From assembly GCA_028290595.1 (NCBI GenBank), contig JAQGJO010000370.1:1-11362 (forward strand): a stretch of DNA of 11,362 nucleotides, written 5' to 3'. Source of the DNA: Hyphomicrobiales bacterium (GTDB lineage: Bacteria > Pseudomonadota > Alphaproteobacteria > Rhizobiales > Beijerinckiaceae). The first letter of the stretch is position 1. Every line of letters begins with the position of its first letter. Of the stretch, positions 1 through 6,008 are shown in pieces. The notes beneath the pieces were generated by a model. The model worked only from the letters and a program-made list of their open reading frames with translations. It had not been told where the DNA came from and ran no database searches. The translations under genes and the position numbers were made by a program.

Positions 1-89
1 TCCGCAGCATCAGCCCGGAACGCGGCAATCTGGCGGAAGCGAAGGCGCGCATTGCGCAGGTCGGTTGCGAGGCGGAAGGCAACCGCTGA
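1..89 (+). CDS. C-terminal end of an unidentified protein (partial)
   Basis: An open frame enters from the left edge (first full codon at position 3) and ends at TGA 87-89. It gives 28 residues, beginning RSISPERGNLAEAKARI and ending CEAEGNR. The codons are GC-rich at third positions, as in the clear genes here. The Leu-Ala-Glu-Ala-Lys helix-like pattern could be the tail of a helical repeat protein such as a TPR protein, but this is too short to assign. The gene converges on the small minus-strand gene ending at 151. Confidence 0.55.
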   Translation, partial: RSISPERGNLAEAKARIAQVGCEAEGNR

Positions 90-150
90 ACCGGGAAATC
101 CAGCGAAAAGAATTAAAAGAAATAAGCAGGCAAAAAATCAGGCAGAAAAC

Positions 151-372
151 TCAGGCTTGCTGTTTGCGCTTGCGCGGCGAGCGCACACCGGCGTTGGAGC
201 GGTTCATCCGGCTGGGTTTGATGCCGACCTGAACAGCGGCTTTGATGCCGGGTTCGAGCGGGCGTTCGTAGCGAACGCCCGTGAAAAACAGGATCTCTGC
301 ACTGCTCCCAACAATCGCAACCTGGTCTTTTAAGACGCACCTTTGCACTGGGAAACCAATAATATTGGACAT
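151..372 (-). CDS. small hypothetical protein, 73 aa, basic C-terminus
   Basis: The family is not recognised. The ATG at 372 is preceded by CGGAG about eight bases upstream, a good ribosome binding site, and the frame runs to TGA at 151-153. The N-terminal part (MSNIIGFPVQRC, then a hydrophobic strand-like stretch with QVAIVGSSAEILFF at residues 17-30) looks like a small folded beta-rich unit. The C-terminus is basic and ends RKRKQQA. There is no membrane helix or signal peptide. Codons 25-32 sit in a perfect 10-bp stem (259-281). The gene is monocistronic: the DUF1491 gene ends upstream on the same strand but 207 bp away. The other frames here lack a ribosome binding site and have less natural composition. 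Reality of the gene is likely; function is unknown. Confidence 0.6.
   Translation of the reverse strand: MSNIIGFPVQRCVLKDQVAIVGSSAEILFFTGVRYERPLEPGIKAAVQVGIKPSRMNRSNAGVRSPRKRKQQA
259..281. repeat. perfect inverted repeat, 10-bp arms and 3-base loop
   Basis: CGGGCGTTCG (259-268), loop TAG, then CGAACGCCCG (272-281). It lies inside the small minus-strand gene, in codons for TGVRYERP. As RNA it would form a very stable GC-rich stem from either strand. No T tract follows on either side, so it is not a standard intrinsic terminator. Confidence 0.8.
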
Positions 373-579
373 TGCACAAGCTCCGGGACTAAACGCGCTC
401 CTTCAGTGAGCATGAAGTAGAACGACTGCATTAGAGGGTTGGAAGGTTAATTATGTGTCAACGAATTGCCAACAGAAAATTCCCAACTTTGATCAATTAC
501 TCACGCGACCTCAGATCGCGGATAATACTCGCCTGACCGGCGGATCATATCTGTGTGGGAACACACACGGCTGGCTGTA
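373..579 (-). promoter_or_regulatory. intergenic region: upstream of the 73-aa gene, downstream of the DUF1491 operon
   Basis: This 207-bp stretch has no convincing gene. Read on the minus strand, TTGACA (461-456) is a full -35 box match, about 85 bp before the 73-aa start. The best downstream -10 match (TCTAAT, 435-430) has a 20-bp spacer, longer than ideal, so this is only a candidate promoter. The right half holds two hairpins that may end the kinase operon transcript (see the separate entry). Confidence 0.3.
504..567 (-). terminator. possible terminator hairpins after the DUF1491 gene
   Basis: Two stem-loops follow the DUF1491 stop codon on the minus strand. The first is TGTGTG-4-CACACA (552-567), starting 13 bases after the stop. 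The second is CGCGA-7-TCGCG (504-520). Neither is followed by a clear U tract, so intrinsic termination is uncertain; they could stabilise the mRNA 3' end instead. Confidence 0.3.
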
Positions 580-936
580 TCAGCGGCCGGAATCGCGCTC
601 CGCGATATCGAGGAAATGACGGCCCTGCCGGTCCTCGACATCGACAATCCAGAGATCGGGATCGAACGAAAGTTCCTTGTCCAGCCGGCTCTTGATCGAC
701 AGCCCGTCGGTCCATTCGTCGGCATGCATGCGGATCCACAACCGCTCGATGCCGTCATCGCGCATTTCGCTTTGCGGGGCGGGACCAAAGAGCGCCTGGG
801 AGCCATCGAGCCTGTCGACGACGACGAAGATCGCGCCTGCCTCGGCTGCGCCGCGACGGCGCAAAGTGGCATAGGCACCCTCGACCATACAGCGCCGCAG
901 ATAGGCCGAGACCCATATATCGGCGCGCAGGCGCAT
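580..936 (-). CDS. DUF1491 family protein
   Basis: This 118-residue soluble protein matches the alphaproteobacterial DUF1491 family in length and pattern: an N-terminal MRLRADIWVSAYLRRC block, then a RRGAAEAGAIFVVVDRLDG core, then FGPAP. The C-terminal half is acidic and tryptophan-containing (ADEWTD, DLWIVDVED). The family has no known biochemical function. The start is ATG at 936, four bases after the stop of the peptidoglycan-binding gene. It has no good ribosome binding site of its own, so translation is probably coupled to the gene before it. It is the last gene of the kinase / peptidoglycan-binding / DUF1491 operon. No membrane segment or signal peptide is visible. Confidence 0.85.
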   Translation of the reverse strand: MRLRADIWVSAYLRRCMVEGAYATLRRRGAAEAGAIFVVVDRLDGSQALFGPAPQSEMRDDGIERLWIRMHADEWTDGLSIKSRLDKELSFDPDLWIVDVEDRQGRHFLDIAERDSGR

Positions 937-940
937 GGCG

Positions 941-1642
941 TCAGTTGATCTGAATGCCCGATTGCGCCGTCAATTCGCGCATCGTGCGGCCGGCGACTTC
1001 ACCAGTCTGCGGCAGATTGCGGTCGCGCTCGAAGCGCTGGATCGCCTGCCGCGTGCCGGCGCCGAACACGCCGTCGGGCGTGACGCCATAGCCAAGTTTC
1101 GCCAGCGCCTTCTGCGCCGAGGCGACACGTTTCGAGGCTTCCGGAACAGTGGTTGACGCGACGGGCATCTGGCCCGGCGGCACAGCGCTTTTCAGCAGCG
1201 CCGCGATCGGATCTCTCGACTTCGGCTCGAGCAGGTCGGCGATGTCGCGGGCGGGCGCCGTCACACGGTTGCTGGCTGGCGTAATCGAAGCGGGGATCAG
1301 TTCGGCCGGACGCGGCGAGGGAACCGGAATGACGGGCTGGGTCAATCCAGCCTGCTGCCCGCCCTGCTGCGGCGTCGGCGAGCCGGCGCCGGCAAACAGC
1401 GGCGCGGGATGACGCGCGGTCTGGAAGAATAGGGCGTTGGCGGCAATCGCGATGAGTAATGCCGCCGAGGTGATGATCAGAAACTTGCGCCAGTTCATGC
1501 GCAGCAGGCCGCGCAAGGCTTCGGCGTGGGAGCCGCCTCTTTCTGCCGGGCGGGCCTGCGCGGCGGTGCGCGCGGAGGCGCGGCGGCGCGGCGCGGCGGC
1601 GGGAGCGTAATCGGGCTCATCGAGCTGATAGGTGTTACGCAA
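941..1642 (-). CDS. membrane-anchored peptidoglycan-binding domain protein
   Basis: The protein has 233 residues and three parts. Residues 1-52 form a cytoplasmic head rich in Ala and Arg. Residues 53-73 (FLIITSAALLIAIAANALFF) form one membrane helix. The remainder is periplasmic: a Pro/Ala/Ser-rich linker (about 80-165), then a peptidoglycan-binding domain of the PF01471 type at about 172-226, with the typical VASAQKALAKLGYGVTPDG, GAGTRQAIQRFE and GEV signatures. It probably ties the inner membrane to the cell wall. No hydrolase domain is present. The start is taken as TTG at 1642, overlapping the kinase gene by 8 bp, with a weak GGTG upstream. The next in-frame ATG (1498, Met49) would keep the membrane helix but lose the head. 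The overlap suggests translational coupling with the kinase. Confidence 0.85.
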   Translation of the reverse strand: MRNTYQLDEPDYAPAAAPRRRASARTAAQARPAERGGSHAEALRGLLRMNWRKFLIITSAALLIAIAANALFFQTARHPAPLFAGAGSPTPQQGGQQAGLTQPVIPVPSPRPAELIPASITPASNRVTAPARDIADLLEPKSRDPIAALLKSAVPPGQMPVASTTVPEASKRVASAQKALAKLGYGVTPDGVFGAGTRQAIQRFERDRNLPQTGEVAGRTMRELTAQSGIQIN

Positions 1643-3515
1643 TTTTTTTCACCATTTCGATCGGCATGGACGGGGGCAAAGCTTTGACCGCGGCGGGGCC
1701 GCGCGGAATCGTATGGATGGTCGCAAGGCGCCCGCTTTGCGCGCCCATTTCGTTGCGGCAATCCAGCGGCAGTTTGACGGTAACCCGCGTGCCTTCGCCG
1801 AGCGCGCTTTCAATCGTCATTTCACCGCCGTGAAGCCCGACAAGTCCACGCACCACCGACAGGCCAAGGCCGGTGCCCTCATAAGGCCGGTCGTAACTGT
1901 CGCGCGCCTGGAAGAATGGATCGCCGAGCCGCGCCAGGTCTTTGGCCAGAATGCCGATGCCGGTATCGGCGACCGAGATCGCCAGGCCATTGCCTTGCGG
2001 ACGCACGGTGACCGTCACGGTTCCGTCCTGCGGCGTGAATTTGACTGCGTTGGACAAGAGATTGATCAGCACCTGCTTGATGGCGCGCTTGTCGGCGACG
2101 AGATCATCGATCTGCGTCGGCACATCATGCACGATTGCGATATTGGCTTCCTGCGCTTTCAACATCACCATCTTGCTGCATTGATCGAGCAACGGCGCGA
2201 GTTCGAACGGCTCGGGCAGTATATCAAAACTACCGGACTGAATCTTGGAAATATCGAGAATTGAATTGACGACCGCAAGCAGGTGTTCGCCGGACGAATG
2301 AATGATGTTGGCATATTCGCGGCGCTTGGCCGGCTCCTTCGGCGAAAGTTCTTCGCTGGCCAGGATTTCGGAAAAGCCGATGATGGCGTTCAGCGGCGTG
2401 CGCAACTCATGGCTGATATTGGCAAGGAAGCGGTCTTTCCAATAGTTGGCGCGCTCAGCGCCTTCGCGGGCCTGTTCGAGTTCGACGGCATGCTGTTTGG
2501 CCTGCGAGATATCGCGAAGAACGGCGACAACGCTTTCGCCGCCATGCAAAGTCGATTCTGCCAACGTCAGATCGAGCCTGCGGACGCGCATCTCGACCCA
2601 TTGAAAGACGGGATCGACCGCATTGCCTCGATCGTCGAGCCGCGACACGCCACGCACGCGCAATTCAGCCGGCTGAACACTCTTGCCGCAGGCGGCGTCG
2701 GCGACAGCCTTCAGAAAAGCCGGACGATCAGCAACGTGGACACGCTCGAACAGAGCACGGCCGATGACATCCTTGGCTTGCAGGCCGGGCCCGACGAATG
2801 TGTCGCTCGACACATAGACCACGGCGCCGGAACGATCGAGACGCAGCACGAAATCGCCGACCGCATGCGACAGCGCATGGTATTGCGCCGCATTGAGTTG
2901 ACCGGCGAACTGGCGAACCCGCTGCAGCTTAAGACCGGCCAGCGCCAGGGCGCCGGCGTAGACGATTGCCGCGATATACATGACGGCGGCCGCATGATCC
3001 GGCGCGACGCTCGCCTGCGGCACATCCAGCAGCAGCCGCCCCAGATGCAAACCGGCAACCGCAGCAACCGCGCCGCAGCACGACCAGACGATGAGAGCCG
3101 CATTGGCGCTGAACAGGGCCTCGACCGGCACGAGCGCCAGCCAAACCATTGCCGGTCCCGACAGAGACGCCGAGCCCAGGCCCGCCATCAGGGCGAAGCA
3201 AATCATTCCGACGACCGAAATTGCCTGGCAGAGCACCAGACGCCCGCTGCGGCTGACGGCCATAGCCATCGCGAACGGCAGAAGCAGGAGCCCCAGAATC
3301 GCGGTTTCACGCAACGAAGGCGCGCCATAAAGAACGACAAACACGGGAGCGAAGGCAAGCCCAACGGCTCCAAGGACCAGACGACTGGCAATGAACACGC
3401 GATGCCGCATGTTCTCTACCGGACTCGCCGCGCTCTCATGTACGAGGCTGCCGATCCGTTCCCAAAGTCCTACCAGTATGAACACGCCGCCACTCGTACC
3501 CACACGCCGCCCCAA
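1635..3515 (-). CDS. membrane PAS-domain sensor histidine kinase, DivJ-like
   Basis: Up to 626 residues. An N-terminal block of about five to six hydrophobic segments (residues 41-198) is followed by a PAS-like region (about 210-340). The kinase core comes next: the H box FLANISHELRTPLNAIIGF with phospho-acceptor His369, N box around Asn489, G1 DTGIG (517-521), F box DPFF (532-535) and G2 GTGLGLSVV (547-555). A tail of about 40 residues follows. The membrane block, H box and REYANIIHSSGEHLL segment resemble DivJ/PleC-type cell-cycle kinases, which in Caulobacter act on the response regulator DivK; assignment to DivJ itself is an inference from memory of the family. No receiver domain is fused. 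The start is uncertain: TTG at 3515 lacks a clear ribosome binding site, GTG codons lie at residues 5 and 11, and the first ATG is Met36. The LVHES-to-FIASRL segment looks conserved, so a start before Met36 is favoured. First gene of a three-gene operon. Confidence 0.85.
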   Translation of the reverse strand: MGRRVGTSGGVFILVGLWERIGSLVHESAASPVENMRHRVFIASRLVLGAVGLAFAPVFVVLYGAPSLRETAILGLLLLPFAMAMAVSRSGRLVLCQAISVVGMICFALMAGLGSASLSGPAMVWLALVPVEALFSANAALIVWSCCGAVAAVAGLHLGRLLLDVPQASVAPDHAAAVMYIAAIVYAGALALAGLKLQRVRQFAGQLNAAQYHALSHAVGDFVLRLDRSGAVVYVSSDTFVGPGLQAKDVIGRALFERVHVADRPAFLKAVADAACGKSVQPAELRVRGVSRLDDRGNAVDPVFQWVEMRVRRLDLTLAESTLHGGESVVAVLRDISQAKQHAVELEQAREGAERANYWKDRFLANISHELRTPLNAIIGFSEILASEELSPKEPAKRREYANIIHSSGEHLLAVVNSILDISKIQSGSFDILPEPFELAPLLDQCSKMVMLKAQEANIAIVHDVPTQIDDLVADKRAIKQVLINLLSNAVKFTPQDGTVTVTVRPQGNGLAISVADTGIGILAKDLARLGDPFFQARDSYDRPYEGTGLGLSVVRGLVGLHGGEMTIESALGEGTRVTVKLPLDCRNEMGAQSGRLATIHTIPRGPAAVKALPPSMPIEMVKKIA

Positions 3516-3542
3516 TCGGTCGACGATAGATATAAACTTCGC

Positions 3543-3565
3543 AGGTGCACCTTAGTGAACCCTAA
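3543..3565. promoter_or_regulatory. palindrome pair upstream of the kinase gene
   Basis: AGGTGCACCT (3543-3552) is a perfect 10-bp palindrome. It is followed at once by TTAG-6-CTAA (3552-3565). Both lie 28-50 bp upstream of the TTG start of the kinase. They could be an operator. They do not match the CtrA consensus TTAA-N7-TTAA. Confidence 0.3.
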
Positions 3566-3765
3566 ACTTGCCGGCCTGAGATCGCCTAAAAAGGCTGCAG
3601 CCGCCGGTTCTGAGCCTGTGGGACCGGGGAAAGTGCACGCATGGTTTAAGAGACGTTGCCAAGCGAACCACAGAAGATGCTGACTTCTGTATCGGAAAGA
3701 CGCGTCTGAGGCTGCCGCATGGTGAACACTTCGTATCTTTCAGGATTCGAATTTGGCCGATCTTT

Positions 3766-3775
3766 TTGACGTCAA
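3766..3775. promoter_or_regulatory. TTGACGTCAA palindrome upstream of the DUF5330 gene
   Basis: A perfect 10-bp palindrome, 80 bp before the DUF5330 ATG. TTGACG could also be a -35 box on either strand, but no good -10 box lies 16-18 bp away on the + strand. Confidence 0.25.
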
Positions 3776-3801
3776 TTTGATTCGATTGAGGCACGCTTGC
3801 C

Positions 3802-3825
3802 CTTGTCGCAAACACTTGTCGCAAA
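3802..3825 (+). repeat. 11-bp tandem direct repeat in the DUF5330 leader
   Basis: CTTGTCGCAAA occurs at 3802-3812 and again at 3815-3825, with period 13. It ends 29 bp before the DUF5330 ATG. A short GCAG-CGG-CTGC hairpin (3826-3836) follows directly. This could be a paired binding site or simply a local duplication. Confidence 0.5.
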
Positions 3826-3854
3826 GCAGCGGCTGCACATTCAAGGCCAAGGGC

Positions 3855-4142
3855 ATGTTCTTTCTGGCTCGTTCGATATTCTGGCTTGGAGTCCTGTTTT
3901 CCTGGATTCCCTGGCATGGCGACGATGGCACGACCGTCGGCCCGCGCGCGGCCGTGGTGAGCCTTGCCCGCGACGCGGCGGCCGCCGCTCCCGCGCAGAT
4001 AGAGAAATTCTGCCTCAAGACCCCGCGCGACTGCCTGGCTGTGGCCGGCAAGGCCCAGCAGGTGCTCAGCATCGAATCACTGCTCGAATGGGACGCGGCA
4101 AACCCGGCGCCCCGGCCCGTCAAAGCGCGGGCTTTCAACTAG
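3855..4142 (+). CDS. small exported DUF5330-like protein
   Basis: 95 residues. The N-terminus MFFLARSIFWLGVLFSWIPW is a single hydrophobic segment, either an uncleaved anchor or a signal. An Ala-rich helical region follows, then KFCLKTPRDC with two cysteines (Cys53, Cys60) suited to a disulfide in the periplasm. The layout fits the small DUF5330 proteins of rhizobia, which usually precede sufE; the function of the family is unknown. The frame is open upstream to an ATG at 3753, but the 34 extra residues look like untranslated leader, whereas the ATG at 3855 is preceded by AAGG seven bases upstream and starts the hydrophobic segment. The sequence is on the short side for the family. Membership is an inference from memory. 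Confidence 0.7.
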   Translation: MFFLARSIFWLGVLFSWIPWHGDDGTTVGPRAAVVSLARDAAAAAPAQIEKFCLKTPRDCLAVAGKAQQVLSIESLLEWDAANPAPRPVKARAFN

Positions 4143-4162
4143 GCTCGAATCCGGGCTAACCT

Positions 4163-4228
4163 GCGAATTCGGCGGGATTCGCCAGTTTAAGCTGGCTTCG
4201 GGCGTCCGGCTCTCCCATATAAGCTGGC
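4163..4228 (+). promoter_or_regulatory. inverted and direct repeats upstream of sufE
   Basis: The 106 bp between the DUF5330 gene and sufE hold a GCGAAT-8-ATTCGC inverted repeat (4163-4182) and a near-palindrome CCAGTTTAAGCTGG (4182-4195). The 9-mer TAAGCTGGC occurs at 4188-4196 and 4220-4228, 32 bp apart (about three helical turns). The first hairpin may weakly separate the two genes; the direct repeats could be a regulator site. No RirA or Irr consensus is evident. Confidence 0.35.
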
Positions 4229-4248
4229 AGAAAGGGACATTTCTGCAC

Positions 4249-4677
4249 ATGCCGACGGTCGAAGAAATTATCGACGATTTTGCGCTCATCGACGATTGGG
4301 AAGAGCGCTACCGCTATGTCATCGAACTCGGCCGCAGCCTCGATCCGCTGCCCGAGGAAGCCCATAACGACACCAATAAGGTGCGCGGCTGCGCCAGCCA
4401 GGTCTGGCTCGAAACCAAGGTCCAGCCCGGCGGGAGCGACGGCCCGGTGCTGGCGTTCCGCGGCGACAGCGACGCCCATATCGTGCGCGGCCTCATCGCC
4501 ATCATCATGGCGACCTATTCGGGCAAGTCCGCCAAGGCCATTTTGGCGACCGATGCGCTGGCGCTGTTCCAGCAGCTTGGGTTGATCGAGCATCTGACGC
4601 CGCAACGCTCGAACGGCGTGCGCGCCATGGTGGAGCGCATCCGCCGCGACGCAACGAACGCGCTGGCTCAAAGTTAG
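4249..4677 (+). CDS. sufE: SufE family cysteine desulfurization protein
   Basis: 142 residues, the usual SufE length. SufE accepts persulfide sulfur from the cysteine desulfurase SufS on one cysteine and passes it to the SufBCD scaffold for iron-sulfur cluster assembly in the cytoplasm. The acceptor cysteine is Cys48 in KVRGCASQVWL. The other family marks are the N-terminal DDFALIDDWEERYRYVIELG helix, LPEEAHNDTN, and the C-terminal RSNGVRAMVERI segment (120-132). The start is ATG at 4249, with AAAGGGA about 11 bases upstream. No other suf gene is in the window, so this is a stand-alone copy; such copies are common in rhizobia next to a DUF5330 gene. Transcription ends near a palindromic repeat just after the stop codon. 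Confidence 0.95.
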   Translation: MPTVEEIIDDFALIDDWEERYRYVIELGRSLDPLPEEAHNDTNKVRGCASQVWLETKVQPGGSDGPVLAFRGDSDAHIVRGLIAIIMATYSGKSAKAILATDALALFQQLGLIEHLTPQRSNGVRAMVERIRRDATNALAQS

Positions 4678-4678
4678 C

Positions 4679-4759
4679 CTAGAACGCCGAACGTTCTAGA
4701 TTTCTTTGATAGCGCATCGTTTTCGCGAAAAACCGGCATCCACTTTTTCGCACGATGCT
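4679..4759. repeat. Hyphomicrobiales-type palindromic intergenic repeat
   Basis: Two palindromes lie between sufE and the convergent monooxygenase gene. CTAGAACG-5-CGTTCTAG (4679-4699) is perfect. A longer imperfect stem follows: GCATCGT (4714-4720), TTTC bulge, GCGAAAAA (4725-4732), 11-base loop, TTTTTCGC (4744-4751), ACGATGC (4752-4758). The sequence closely resembles dispersed repeats I remember from Bradyrhizobium and relatives, with an AGCAT..CGAAAAAGTGG..CCGGTTTTTCG core. It probably acts as a two-way terminator here. Its right end overlaps the stop codon of the monooxygenase gene. Confidence 0.75.
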
Positions 4760-6008
4760 AGCCCGCGACCACCGTCGGCCGGACCATCTGCGACGGCTCG
4801 ACCATGGCGCGGGAGCCCCAGACTTTTCCTTTCGACAGACCCAGCAGTTCCTTGGCGCACTCTCTGAGAATCCAGGGCGACACGGTGACGTGCTGCGTCG
4901 CCGTGGCCATGTCGCGGAAGCAGCGTTGCAGGGCGCCGGCGCGGGCAGCGCTGCCGCCGCCATATTTGTAAGCGAATTCCGTCGCGCGGGCAGCGACCGA
5001 GGTGACATGGTTCAACGCCATGCGAATGAGTGTCATCTGGCGCACGGTCATGTCGTTGCCGCGTTGCAACTGCGCCTGCACATCGGCCCAGACGTCGAAG
5101 ACGAAGCTGCGCGCGGCACGCAGCTCCGCCTCCGCCTCCCCATACAATTGATGGAAGACCTCGCCGCCGCCGACGTCGGGGATCATCGACGGACGCCGCG
5201 GCGCGACTGCAAGCGCGGCGATCTCATCGAGCGCACGGCGGGCGACGCCAAGCGCGAAGCCGGTATGGCCGCTGGTGCTGAGGCCGGAAATCCCGAGCCG
5301 GTAGAGATCGCCGCCCTGGTACGGCCGATTGGCGTTCTGACGATGGGTGAACTCTTCCGGCACGAAAACATCTTGCATCGCGTAATCGACGCTGCCGGTG
5401 GCGCGCAGTCCGAGCACGTCCCAATTGCCCTGAAACTCAACCTCGCCGATCGGCACGATGAAGACACGCGCGTCAGGCGTTTCGGTGCCGGGGATGATGC
5501 GCGGACGGCCGTTCTCGTGCACCATGGCGCCGGTGTGGGTCCAGGCGGCATGATAGAGGCCGCTGCCGTAGCCCCATTTGCCGCTGAGATGAAATCCGCC
5601 CTCAGTCATGTCGGCGCGTCCGAACGGCGCGCCCTGGCCGGCCACGATCGCCATTGTCGAACCAAAGATGTGCCGTGCCGAGGCCGGCGGCAGATAGGCG
5701 GCAGCCGTCGCCATCGACACCTGGGCGGCCATCGTCACCCAGCTTGTCGATGCGTCGGCATAGCTCAGCGCTTCGATGATTTCGAGCGCTTCAAGCGGCC
5801 AGACTTCCGCACCGCCGAAACACTTCGGCATGTAGAAACCCATCACGCCTGTGTCGCGCAACGCCTGAATGGTTGCTTCAGTCAGCCGTCCCGCAGCTTC
5901 GCTCACCGGCGCCTGCTCGTTCAGAAACGGCGTCAGGGCGCGCGCCGCGTCGACCAGCGGCAATTGACGCGGGCTCACATTTGAACGCGCAGTCGCGTCA
6001 TCCGTCAT
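4758..6008 (-). CDS. acyl-CoA dehydrogenase-fold flavin monooxygenase (HsaA/DszC-like)
   Basis: 416 residues with the full acyl-CoA dehydrogenase fold: N-terminal helices (about 15-120), a beta domain with LSGKWGYGSGLYHAAW (141-156) and LRATGSVDYAMQDVFVP (201-217), and a C-terminal helical bundle. The SGKW..GSG..HA.W signature and the C-terminal GGGSAARAGALQRCFRDMATATQHV (350-374) match group D flavin monooxygenases such as HsaA and DszC, which use reduced flavin from a partner reductase to oxygenate aromatic or organosulfur compounds. They do not point to a true fatty acyl-CoA dehydrogenase. No reductase gene is in the window. The ATG overlaps the stop of the binding-protein gene as ATGA, implying translational coupling. 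The TAG stop lies in the intergenic repeat. Fold is confident; substrate unknown. Confidence 0.85.
   Translation of the reverse strand: MTDDATARSNVSPRQLPLVDAARALTPFLNEQAPVSEAAGRLTEATIQALRDTGVMGFYMPKCFGGAEVWPLEALEIIEALSYADASTSWVTMAAQVSMATAAAYLPPASARHIFGSTMAIVAGQGAPFGRADMTEGGFHLSGKWGYGSGLYHAAWTHTGAMVHENGRPRIIPGTETPDARVFIVPIGEVEFQGNWDVLGLRATGSVDYAMQDVFVPEEFTHRQNANRPYQGGDLYRLGISGLSTSGHTGFALGVARRALDEIAALAVAPRRPSMIPDVGGGEVFHQLYGEAEAELRAARSFVFDVWADVQAQLQRGNDMTVRQMTLIRMALNHVTSVAARATEFAYKYGGGSAARAGALQRCFRDMATATQHVTVSPWILRECAKELLGLSKGKVWGSRAMVEPSQMVRPTVVAG

Larger units (their letters stand above)
3516..3854. promoter_or_regulatory. divergent intergenic region between the kinase operon and the DUF5330 gene
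   Basis: There is no convincing gene in these 339 bp. Frames that cross it have atypical composition. It must hold the promoters of both divergent units, but I cannot place either -10/-35 pair with confidence. It does hold three notable short elements, listed separately: a palindrome pair near the kinase, TTGACGTCAA, and an 11-bp direct repeat. Confidence 0.5.

Noticed and set aside
52..333. 93-aa + strand frame near the left edge
   Set aside because: It overlaps the end of the partial gene in another frame and is antisense to the small minus-strand gene, which has the better start signal.
501..878. 125-aa minus-strand open frame overlapping the DUF1491 gene
   Set aside because: Same strand but another frame; Ser/Arg-rich out-of-frame composition, whereas the DUF1491 frame is recognised.
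2283..3683. 466-aa + strand open frame antisense to the kinase
   Set aside because: It is the antisense of a clearly recognised histidine kinase. The protein is Arg/Gln/His/Ala-rich with no known domain, as expected from the complement of a high-GC gene.
3753..3854. 34-residue N-terminal extension of the DUF5330 protein
   Set aside because: It would place a Cys-rich, charged stretch before the hydrophobic segment and covers palindromes and the direct repeat. The ATG at 3855 has its own AAGG site.
3552..3917. 121-aa minus-strand open frame in the divergent intergenic region
   Set aside because: Its start lies antisense to the DUF5330 coding region. No ribosome binding site, no domain, and composition unlike the neighbours.
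4249..4677. Possibility that the window holds a full suf operon
   Set aside because: Only sufE is present; no sufB, C, D or S lies on either side.
4755..5984. 409-aa + strand open frame antisense to the monooxygenase
   Set aside because: Shadow of the acyl-CoA dehydrogenase-fold gene. Composition is rich in Arg, His and Gly, with no ribosome binding site and no recognisable motif.
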